A DNA stretch of 64,000 nt from Fasciola hepatica (Eukaryota > Platyhelminthes > Trematoda > Plagiorchiida > Fasciolidae). The position numbers and the translations under genes are program-made. The notes below the pieces were generated by a model. That model did not search any database, was not told the DNA's origin, and saw only the letters and a list, made by a program, of their open reading frames with translations. This document shows positions 45,448 through 55,707 of the stretch, piece after piece (positions within the stretch are counted from its first letter, which is position 1; each line of letters starts with the position of its first letter). The stretch covers positions 4,726,501-4,790,500 of the forward strand of contig CANUEZ040000198.1 in NCBI GenBank assembly GCA_948099385.1, read 5' to 3'.

Positions 45448-47060
45448 TCCAGTGGGTTCTATTTGAGGCTGTGACGGCTGACCAAGATCCAACAACCAGC
45501 TACCCACAGAAGCAATGGATATCTGCATCCTCAGTTGAGCTGTGAGATGCTCGCAGAATGAATCCTCTCAATTCCAGATATGATGGAAGACAGAGGTGCC
45601 TTACACGCCAATTGATTCTGAGCCTGAGAAACGGCCGTGAATAGTAGTGGATTGTGGAGGTGGAAAAAGCTGCAGCAATGAGCAGCAGCTGCAATCTTGT
45701 CCGTCTAAGCGAAAACACCTGTTCTCGAAAGTCCGGCGTTATTGAACTGTTCTAAGAGACAAACGGCTCACTGATTCGAAATCAGGAACATCGTTTAGTC
45801 CGTTGGGAGAAGCATTTTAGGAAGCTGATCAAGTGGCTTTTATCCGCAACAGGCTTGTTAAGAAGCGTCATAGCTCCAACTGTGGTTGTAGATACCGGTC
45901 CTCTATCAGAAACGGGGGTTCTTCGTGAGCTAAGCCACTTAGATGACATGAGACTGCTTGACCCAATGAGTTGCTTCCGTCCAATTTCAAGGATGATGTG
46001 ATTGGGTTGGCAAAACTCCTCGATTTGGTAGGTCACAGGGAACAAGTTCCAAAGTGTTGGAAATAATCTGTGATTGTGCCAATTTACAAGAAGGATGGTG
46101 ATTCCTCTTGTCAAAACCACCCGAGAATAAGTTTGGTCAGCATCACATCTCAGATGCTAGCTTTTATCATTTCCCACCACTCATCGACCAATTGCGAACT
46201 GTGCCCTAGAGAGCATCAAGATGGGTTTGAACTTGATCTTGGTTGTGTTGATCATATCTTTACTCTTCGACGCATTTTGGAACACAAGCACACTTTTATC
46301 TGGCAAACTGCCCTCCTTTTTCCTAATCCTTCAGCGATCTCAGACTCAGCTGACCACATAGATCATTGCCTCATGTTGGAGGTTGTATCAGAGAAATTCC
46401 ATTCCACCATAAAGCCCCTTTATATTAACAGTCTTGGCCGTGTTAAGGCTTGCGGTTCACCTTCACCCGAGTTCACCACGGGAAGTGGTGTGCATCGAGG
46501 TGACCCCTTTCTACCTTTCTCTTTACCTTCGTGATTGATATGGTCCCGGATGCAGCAATTTCGTCAGATGATGATATTAATATCAAAAGTTTCCTCAGTT
46601 GAACGGTCTTAGAACTTGAATATGTGAGTGACGTCGTTCTCCTTTATGAAGATCCAGGTATGTTGCAATTTTTTATGAGGGGCATGAATAACTGTGTACC
46701 ATTGGTCGATATGCGCTTTGTAAGATGCTGTTATAAGATTGGGTTGGTACAAATGTAAACCTTTCACTATCTGGAGAACCATAGAATTGGTTGATAAATT
46801 GTTTTCTGGACAGCTGGATTTTACTGGGAAAACAGATATCGGTTCAGGTGTTATTCTGTGTGCAGAAATTTTGCTTGACATTTGCCAATCTGAGTCATTT
46901 GTGGATTTGATACGAAATCTGGTCATCAATCAAGGGTTGGATAGACGCTGCAGCAGTCAAGCCCGCACTTCTCTGTGGTTCAGATAAATGGCTACTACGG
47001 GTGGAGAATATGAGATTACCGGCATTGGAACACCGATGTGCACATGTTACCTGACAGGAA
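45448..47060 (+). pseudogene. RTE-like LINE reverse transcriptase half
   Basis: Resumes the LINE after the Gypsy insertion. KQWISASSVEL, SLRNGRE and ETNGSLIRNQEHRLVRWEKHF are the endonuclease-RT linker (45510-45830). SVIVPIYKKDGDSSCQNHP, ISLVSITSQML, DGFELDLGCVDHIFTLRRIL and SGVHRGDPFLPF (46060-46530, within a 154-residue frame) are RT blocks. At 46621-46632 the YADD box reads YVSD. PALLCGSDKW and LRVENMRLPALEHRC (46940-47020) belong to the C-terminal part. Many stops and frameshifts; the 3' end beyond ~47060 is unclear. Confidence 0.85.
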
Positions 47061-49105
47061 TCCGCGGCACGCCATACATATTATCCTCGTTGTCTGGTTT
47101 TCGATTGCTTCAATTTTCTCAGTGGTGTTTTGATAGCTCATAGCCATCCTGAAGCCCTTGATTCCCAGCTTCTACAAAAACCGCATCGTTTCCTCAGCCT
47201 TCGTGAACCCATACAGTGGTATTGTCACCGGTGTGATTTTCAGCACCAGTGACGCCAACCGTCACTTTCGCTTGAAAATCGATGAAAGGTTCCATTATTC
47301 ACGATCATCATCGCATTTCCTTGTTCAAACTGATAATCAATTCAGTTGGTTCATTCACGAACCAGAAGGCACACCGCAGTAGACGCCCGACTAGCGGCCC
47401 AGAAATGTGTCTTCTATCGAGTCCTGACGCACACTATGCACGGAATTCCCTCAAACGAATGAATAGAAAAGACCGGTGTAGGCGAGTTTCGAAAATGTTC
47501 CAACGGTGAGGTGCACGGTCACTTCGGTAAAGTCAATTCAGTAAAACGTATGCAACCGAGGAAAAAACAGTGAAGTCCCAATCAGGCGTCAGAGATCAGT
47601 GAGAAAATAAATCAATTACGTCTGCTAATGTGTTATTTTCAGTGCTTCACCAGATTGAATCTGGGTTAACAATAACGACAGCACCGTTTGTCCGATCCTT
47701 CATGCAACGAACGTTCCAATCGACTTCAGTGCGTCAACAGTGTTTATGATGGATATTCAATATTCTCCCAACTGATACTCCCAGCCATTTTCGCCGTATG
47801 CTTTTGCGAAAAGGAATATGGAATATTGCACACATACGTAACGGGATGTGAAATGTATATGCATACTAAGTAGGTAAATGTATAAGTAATCTTTTGAATT
47901 GAAACTAACTCCGTGACTGAGTTTGAGAACCATAGACAGAATGGTAGTCAATATGGCTGGGGTGAGGTGGGGGTTACCACTTCAATGAAGTACCGATAAA
48001 GATTGACGTGAGGAAGCAATCGCCCCGGCAGGAGAAACTGAAATGACTGTGATGTTCATTTGTAATGATTATATGAAAAGATCGTATCTAGCAAAGGATT
48101 GTGGTATCTTCTCACATCTGTACCTATTCACAAGGCTTTATTTCACTAACTTAGAATGTAAACCAGACCGTTTAACTGGTAGCAATGTAATCACAACACT
48201 TTGTCGTCAACCGACGCCAGTCTGATGATTAATTGATGGTTTGAGCGAAAGTACTGAGGGTGATTATTATTGGTCCTTTTATTTTCGATGGAAACGCCAC
48301 AAATACAAAACGATCCCAATTTACTCAAAAGTATTAGGAAATTCGTATTTGTAGATACTGCTGAATTTTCTAGCTCGAACGAGTCTTTACCATAAAGAGG
48401 TGTTAGAACTTGAAAGATTGTATGTGAAATTCCTTCTCTGAATGTATCGCTTTGTGTATTTTATTATAGCTGCAAACTGAACTATGTAAATTTTAAAATC
48501 ATTTACCTTGGCAATAAAATACATCTGGCAAAATAGTACCACCTCGCATTTTTCGACTGAAAAATCCAGTTGCTCTCATCGGATTTACTCGATTGTATGC
48601 ACGCGTGCATACACATACACACAATATTACCGATTGAAGCCATGACAGGACACATTTGGTTGCCAGCAGATTATGCCAGTCACCAAATGTTATATTTCTT
48701 TCATGAGGATGAGAGTAAGCATCAATATATATATATATACATATTTACATATGTATGTATAGGGACATATATTAAAAGCTAGTATATGTAGTCGTGTGGA
48801 CAAAATTCCCTCGGATGCACACGACTGGTTTCGCGGTTGTTGCCGCTCATCAGGTATAAGTACCCGGTACTCCTCTGCTCACTTGTCTCCATACTTGTGC
48901 ACTCATATATCATATGTTCAATAAGATCTAATTTGAATCGTGTGGAGTGGGGATAGATACACTTCACTGAAGAGCCCACAAACGAATCACAACTAAGATT
49001 CATCATGGTTATTCGTGTCTGGTTCACTACATACTACTTAAAGTCAATATGAGCACTTACACGTGCAGGATGGATATAAACCTTTATTCATTGAGTTGAA
49101 TGTTT

Positions 49106-49108
<3 letters not shown>
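47061..49108. other. No recognisable gene; repeat scraps
   Basis: At about 47525-47640 lies a diverged direct copy of 11735-11850. The stretch 48785-48930 (GTGTGGACAAAATTCCC, then CACACGACTGGTTTCGCGG) looks like dispersed-repeat sequence but I cannot name it. An AT/TATG-rich run occurs at 48725-48770. Frames up to 82 residues are not recognised. Confidence 0.4.

Positions 49109-49153
<45 letters not shown>
49109..49153. repeat. (AT)n microsatellite, 45 bp
   Basis: Uninterrupted alternating AT from 49109 to 49153. It lies exactly at the outer edge of the inverted composite repeat that starts at about 49154. Confidence 0.97.
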
Positions 49154-49154
<1 letters not shown>

Positions 49155-51910
49155 CAATATTGAATTGTGGCAAATTCGACATGCAATCAGGTCCTTTGCA
49201 GACGCCATAAGTTTCGACTTGTAACCTCTCTTTTCACACTTTGATCGATTTTTTTCCAAACGGGTGTATGATGAATGATGACAGGGTAGAAAATATTTGC
49301 AATTGCATGTATATATTTTTTAATAAGGTGCATAGTACCAATCATTCGATAAATGGATAAAATGTGCCGCTTTGGAACTCCAAAAGATTTCTTCGTTGTT
49401 CCTTGGAAGGAAGAGAGTAGGATGAGTACACAGGAACCAATACTGACTGATCTTTATGCATGAGAGAGAAGAAAAAGAGCTGGGAGATCACAAATACTGT
49501 TGTATGATTTCGGAAATTGAATTTATTCGGTTACCGTTTTTCCTTTCACAATCGATGGTTCAGATCACATTCCATCAACTCCAGGTACGAGATAGTAGAT
49601 CCTAAAAATTGTTTCGGACACGGTAGAAACCAGAAGACCCAATGATTATCGAAACACTAGAATGTTTCGATCACTTCCAGAAGTTAGAGTAACACCAGAC
49701 GAATTGAACTAATAGAGCTACGGTTCAACCGTCCGCGAGTGGAGTAGTCAAAATATTCGCAAGCAGTTGGCTGAAATCAGTTGCCGTTGGTGTGAGTGAA
49801 AAAACAACGAAAAGTCCTGTGACACAGAACTGCTTACAAACTAATAAGAATCAGGAATTTGTTAGGTAATTGTGACTATATTGATTTCTGTAAGTGAATT
49901 CACGCGAGTGAATTTACTCATCTCCGGAGCGATACTCCCCACCACACTCATATTCCTTAACTGACAAAGTCGGCGAAACAATAAAAGTGACTAGGTCGTT
50001 GCATCCTGTGTGTGCCCCCTCTTTCCGTTTCGAGCACATGACTCAATTCATATAAAACGTTTTACAATCATGAACCTCTTATAAGGCATAATTTTGGTGG
50101 TGGACTTATCAAAGGTTTGCGTATAAAAAATCAAAGCTGTTTTGCACACCACACACAAATAATGTTGTGCACATTTTATATGGATTAGTGTATTTTGCGT
50201 CTTATGAATTACATATCTAGCTTGACTACAGCCTAATAATTATGAGTTCAAAGTATTTTCAAATCTACCAGGGATTATTCCTCGAGAGAAGTAGAAGAGA
50301 CACAATAAAAGAAACTTCATATTGTTCTCACTGTTTTAGCGACTTCCAACAACCACAATTGAAATCAGTGTATTTCATAAATCCACGACAGTCGAAGTGC
50401 GGCTTCATTGATTTTGTGGCGTTACTGCTCAGATTCAGTACGCGTTTCAGTGACTGAACACTGATTACCAACAACCTAGACCAAACTTCCGTATTGCTGA
50501 CACGGTGTTCTCAACATATTCTACCAATGAAACGAAGGGATTGGTGATCAAACACCGATAATTTCGGTTAAACATTTACCCCAACGGTCGTGTTTCTGAA
50601 CTATAAAAACGAACGAAATTACCTGTGACTGTGCATACTCGACCGGTGGTGAACTTTAGGATATCATGCCAGCATCACCGATGAGGGAGGTTAGTAAAGA
50701 CCAGTGGCACCTTCTGCATGCGAGACGACACCTGATCCGTTATGTGTTCACCTCATGAGATGGAAATGCCTCACTCGCAAAACGTTTCTACTCCAACTAG
50801 GCCTTGCTTCACTAATAAAATATTTCCATCAGGGCTAACCCAGTACACAAGAAGCAACAAAACATTCTTTGTAGTTCCTTCGCAGCACATTTTATCCATT
50901 TGCGGAATGATTCATAACCTGTATTCGTTCCAAACAGTAGACACGGTGATCGAAGAATTCCGAATGGTTCAAAAATTCTGATCACTTGTGTCCCTGAAGC
51001 AGGAAAAGAATAAGATGGCAGTTTAGCTCTTCTTTACTTATCGTGCAGAGTGGTACTAACTGCCTTATCTCAGGTTCAGGCCATGTGGTGGACAACTCAA
51101 GTCAATGATCGCCCTAATACACCCGATTTACGGTGCATTTTTAATACATGCGCGACTTACAGAAAGGAATTGCTTGAGTTTTCCAATTCGAAAGTATGGC
51201 ATTGTATCTTTATTATAGGACAAAAGTAACTCAAAACACCATTAAGATGAGACTATAACTGTGAAGCAAAGCAACTCGTGCACACAAATGACGTAAGAAT
51301 ATCGTTGAATGTTGGCGTCGGAATTTCCCCGGATAGTTCATTGGAGCGCGGAGTTGATAGATCATTAGAAATTTCGGAGCTCGATTGTGACTGATGGCAT
51401 GCAGCCCAACATGCAACGATCAATTGGATATCGGAATGGGCAACAAGCCTTCGGATAAGTTGGGGCGGTATGCAAATGAACAAAGGTTGATCTCGCTACA
51501 AAATAATGTTTTCTACGGACTAAGCCCAGTGGCTCGACTGGAAGTCCCCTTTGCATTGGATCGGACGAAAAAGGACGTATACCGTAGTCTCCAGGACCTG
51601 CGAATCTAGCTCAAATGGAATATTTCCTGGGTGGTTATGTTGAAAGATAAGTTGGGGACCACAAATCCGAGAACCTGGATGATTTGGAACATCGGATCCA
51701 ATTTGTATGCGGTGTGATTCCAACATCAATGCAGGATGCAGTTCCACACAATATGATTCGACGACTGACGATTTGCCTGGCTCAAGTTCGGGAAGTTCTT
51801 TGACACTGTATGTGGTGATTGCCCGGCCAACAACCACAAACGGTTTAAACAACTTCCCAAAAGATACCTCGACGTTAATTGCGACTAACAAAGAAAGCTG
51901 TTTTCTAGTC
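49154..51910 (-). repeat. Composite repeat, copy C (inverted relative to 16440-19740)
   Basis: Reverse complement of copy A, about 550 bases shorter because it lacks the 18165-18630 stretch and part of 17100-17250. The tract 49390-50040 is about 99 percent identical to 18815-19465. The conserved open frame is at 51520-51891 (minus, 123 residues, beginning MLVAINVEVSFGKLF). The two arms are about 29 kb apart. Confidence 0.9.
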
Positions 51911-52184
51911 GGAGGCAGATTTCACATTACATCAAGTATTAGTTCGTCGATAACTCCTTCTGGCTGGATCCCCTGTGACTTTTTCCACCTAGAAGCAAAA
52001 TGTATTCATCGATGCGCAAATCCCGTTTAGGCGTCAACCATTTGTGGCAAAATTGCAACGTTCGTGATTACCGTTGTCCCTATTCTTTCCAGCAAGAACA
52101 GACCAACTACTGCACCTGAAATCGACACCTCGTATACCTTTTAATAAGAGTGGTTTCTCCATGGATGTCCGTTGGATTGGAATG

Positions 52185-52541
52185 TCACAGCAGTAAATCA
52201 CTACATCTCAGAGCTCTTGGTGATGGGAGTTCATCATACAACAGAATGATTGGCTTGACATTGATGATCCGTCCAGTCTCAGCGATACAGGTCAGCAGTG
52301 ATTCCACTGTGAGAAACTGGGTAGCGGAGGCATTATCTGATAACACGGTTGTGGGAGCACTTTCCAACAACGAGAGCATTCTTTGAGTTTTCAACGTATA
52401 ACATTCATGCTCTATACCATCGGAAAATCCATTCCAATTCACGCGAAAACGTGAGAAGCTCTTACAAGACCGTTTTTTCTCGTCAAACTTCTTCACAATC
52501 AGTTCAGCGATGGTATAACCCAGAGACAGGATGAGTACCAA
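52185..52541 (-). pseudogene. BEL/Pao post-integrase linker, copy 2
   Basis: A 118-residue minus frame. Its C-terminal third reads VESLLTCIAETGRIINVKPI, then LYDELPSPRALRCSDLLL. This matches the BEL segment between the integrase core and the tail (IIN.RPL.P...D....L.P..LLLL). The N-terminal part (SLGYTIAELIVKKFDEKKRS) is plausible as the preceding linker. Continuing on the minus strand, broken frames at 52130-51900 lead towards the conserved open frame, the same order as around 33355-31809. Confidence 0.7.
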
Positions 52542-52835
52542 TCAATCGGTTACGGTAGGTGCCACAGGCACACAGCCGCCTAAATAAATCAAGTCTTCAT
52601 ACTCGGTGAATCCTAAGGGCTTCAGAATACTTGTCGCCTTCGGTGGGTTTAACTTCGAAGACTCCAGGTCCTTTTCAAAACGTTGATGTTGGGTTATTCT
52701 GATTGATATGAGTGGAGCATCACCCAAGTACTTCACTCTCATAGGTCCCAAATGGACAGTGTACTTCCGTCCAAACCCTAATGAAAAAATGGAAATAACC
52801 AATCTTCTAAGCCGAGCTACTTCGTGCATTAGCAA
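52542..52835 (-). other. Hypothetical 97-residue frame
   Basis: Minus frame beginning MLMHEVARLRRLV, with KYTVHLGPMRVKYLGDAPL in the middle and ending GGCVPVAPTVTD. It directly precedes the BEL linker fragment on the same strand. No family recognised and no second copy found in the window; it may be single-copy sequence or an unrecognised part of pol. Confidence 0.25.
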
Positions 52836-53040
52836 ATCTTAGTTTTATAAAACGATACGAGGGTTCCTGCGAAAGAGACAGTGCAGTCACTAAGAATAAC
52901 AAAACGATTTATTTCCACTTCTGGTATTTTTTATCAGACAATGCAAACACAGATATTTGCGTCATTGGATAAACATTAAAAATGCCTAACAACTTCGACT
53001 TGAATCCAAACGTTCCTTTCAGGCATCAGTTCCCTGACTG

Positions 53041-53440
53041 CGCCTCCAAATGAAACATCCGCTGGTTTCCCAACGGTCGGAACATATCGCCACCCACGGT
53101 GTGATATACAGTTCTCTATGAGAGCAATTCCATTGGTCATAACGAATGGAAACGAATGGCAATGGCATTGTTTATTCCCTGCAAAACAATGGTGGGATCC
53201 GTCTATGGAACAAGACGATCTTTATGCATTTGTATCTCGTGAGTAATGTCATTCAAAACCGTGTTCCAAGAACAGCCGCAACTAATTCAGGTCGCGGCAT
53301 GGTGAGAAATTTGCACGGTTTTCCCACCATGAAAAGGTAAACAGGTCCACAGTCACATTGAAACCGCAAATACCCAAATTCACCATAACCAGACAGAAGC
53401 ACAATTCGAATATCTACTCGAATAACTAAAAATATTCAAA
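53041..53440 (+). repeat. Repeat upstream of the Penelope RT, copy 2
   Basis: Inverted copy of 15640-16066, sharing GTYRHPRCDIQFSMRAI and AKQWWDPSMEQDDLYAF on the plus strand. As in the other copy it lies upstream of, and in the same direction as, the Penelope RT fragment. Confidence 0.65.
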
Positions 53441-53544
53441 CCCACATATAAAGATGCTCAGACTTGGGTGCAAGCGGTGCTGGTTGACTTGGAACCACAG
53501 TAACTGGTCACATCTTCCAGACTTCAGTCACTCACCACATCTGA

Positions 53545-54040
53545 GTGCCTTTCCTCCATGGAAAATCTACATTTCAAACAGGCTTCGTAATGTTCCGCCC
53601 AAGCAATGATTCCGGACAAGTGCTGACTCATTGGAGTGAATATGAGAAAATGGGGACTGTTCTTGACTATCGCGGCAAGTTTGTGAGCCAATATAATTGC
53701 GATGAACCTGATGAACTAGAACAAGAAGTATCGGCAGAAGCACACTTTCTACTAGAAAGACATTTTACTTGTGAGACCACAGCTGAACATCTGAAGCCAA
53801 ATGGAACTCAAAACCCACATCCGCATGGTCCACCGAAACAACACACCAGATGTTTCACTCAGAAAGATAATATAGATGATAAATTCATCACAACACGAAT
53901 TGACGAAATGGGTGTTGAAATCGCTTGAGAAAGTCCATGAATCATTGGCCAGAGACACTATCAAAAGAAATTATCGAAATAGTAGAGATCTTTGAGCCAG
54001 ATAATTGTGAAAGGGAAACACACGGCTTTATTTGATGTCC
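53545..54040 (+). pseudogene. Penelope-like reverse transcriptase fragment, copy 2
   Basis: The 127-residue frame contains RPSNDSGQVLTHWSEYEKM, EQEVSAEAHFLLERHF and NPHPHGPPKQHT. After a frameshift, the equivalents of SLRQIVS and KWVLKLFE occur in other frames. It aligns with 15062-15514 over its whole length. YG of the YGLP motif reads HG here, and the frame breaks just after it, so this copy is more decayed. Confidence 0.75.
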
Positions 54041-54149
54041 TATCACAGTTCACGAACTTCCCTTTACGGAGGCCATACATATCATCTGCTACTATGTCGA
54101 GCAAAATCAACTCAAAATCGGTAAACCAGTCCCATTTCAGGAACGACAA

Positions 54150-55060
54150 CTACTACCATGCTCAACAGTCGTATCGTGTTTTTCCCTTGGCCGAGCCTAC
54201 AGACAAATTGGCGCAGTCGCAATGAGGAGCTCATTGGATTCATTTTATCAGGAAATGGTTTGGCTCACTTTTAGGAAAATACGAGCTTGTTCATGAATGC
54301 AGTGTAAGCGATATGAGGTCCCATAGCCACAAAAGCCCACTGCACTATTAAAGATAACCGGAAACCAGACTGTTCGGCTTGAAGTAGGGGACAGCATAAG
54401 ATCCCAATATGTCAGATTTGGTCACCAGCCGAGTCACAATGGATTTCCTCCTGCCACGAAAAATATCGTCGTTCGAGTATTTAAAACCTCTGACCTCCAA
54501 AGTGTCAAGTGAAAGCTCTGCTTCACCGATCGCTGTTTGGTGTATCTTGCTGGTGAAAAAGGCTTTTTTGCCGAGAAACAGGACGATGAGTACCAAGAGA
54601 AAGAAGCGAATTGGTATTGATTCACAAGTACCGATTTTTCCTTGGGATTGTCTTGATATAAAAGCGGGGTTGGAGCAATTATTAGGAATAATGAGAAATC
54701 CCTCCACAATGTGTTCTGGTCCTCACTGTAGAACTCGGATGATGGAGGGCAATATTTGGTAGGCTATCCGACAGCCAATTTGCGGATCATACAAATGAAT
54801 ACCCCGAATCTCTTTATCAACACGGAAATTCCAAAAATATAGGATGTTGATGTTTCTATACACCGGAGAAGCCACTGCTCCATTACCTCTGAAAATGTTG
54901 AAACTTTTAACCCACTCATTTATCTAATAAATTAAATACGTTCTCTTTGTCCATTGTATTCAGCAGGGAATGGCATTGATGACGCTGCCTTTTATATTCC
55001 TTGGGATCAGGCCGTCGGGAGGCAATCTGGACAGTTGGCACCATGAATGTTGAACAAGAC
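54150..55060 (+). repeat. Unclassified repeat, copy 1 (direct copy at 60795-61625)
   Basis: Starts ATGCTCAACAGTCGTATCG and runs to the TTGGCACCAT end landmark. It is about 85-90 percent identical to 60795-61625. Frames of about 119 residues (minus) and 117 (plus) overlap; stops fall at different places in the two copies. Scraps of the family lie at 14600-14720 and 23385-23430. No coding domain is recognised, so it could be the non-coding part of a larger element. Confidence 0.85.
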
Positions 55061-55217
55061 TTCGTTATTTTGGACGATGTGATTGGTTGGTCTTGCTGGG
55101 ATTCCGAAATCGCGTATGGAAATATCAAATCACAGTTTTAGTTTTCTACCTTAGGAATGTTGGTTCTGGAGAAGTAACTGAATAATCAAAAAAAAATGAT
55201 TTTTAGGCAAGTATTCA

Positions 55218-55707
55218 GTGCTCTTCATTTCGGGTCTACTGATTGCCAATGCTCAAGGTATGCGGTATCGCAGAATTTTAATCCTACCGTTTAAAAATAT
55301 CGCAAACTTTTGGATTTCGACCAAAATGTGCTATTCACGAGCGACCCTAATATATCCAACATATTCTCCAAATCAGTGGTGCTCCTCAACAGTAGCGTTA
55401 GGATAGTCAGTTGCTCCTATTCAGACGTAGACTCGGGAGTGGGCCTATTTGACATTTGGTGTAGTTTCAAGGTACACCCGCCCATTTCCATTTTAAAATT
55501 ATGCCGTGTTCAGTTATAGGATTTTCAGAGTCAAATAATGGTTTGGTTGATATCATGGTGATTAATGAAATAGATATTGAAACAAACATGTTCGGTTTAT
55601 CATGGAAGGACCAAAGCGAGCAAAGCCAAGTATTTGTGACGCACCATAATGTATTCAATCAGAGGCGAGCAGCTGGAGAAAATGGTGCACTCAGTCAAAA
55701 TCTATAA
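55218..55707 (+). other. Overlapping unrecognised open frames
   Basis: Three plus frames follow each other: 55218-55406, 55310-55519 and 55501-55707. They show no domain, and no second copy is seen in the window. Being unique and relatively open, this is one of the few places where a host exon could lie, but there is no positive evidence. Confidence 0.25.

Noticed and set aside
54409..54762. 117-residue plus frame as a protein-coding gene
   Set aside because: It lies in a repeat whose second copy at 60.8-61.6 kb breaks the frame, and the opposite strand is equally open.
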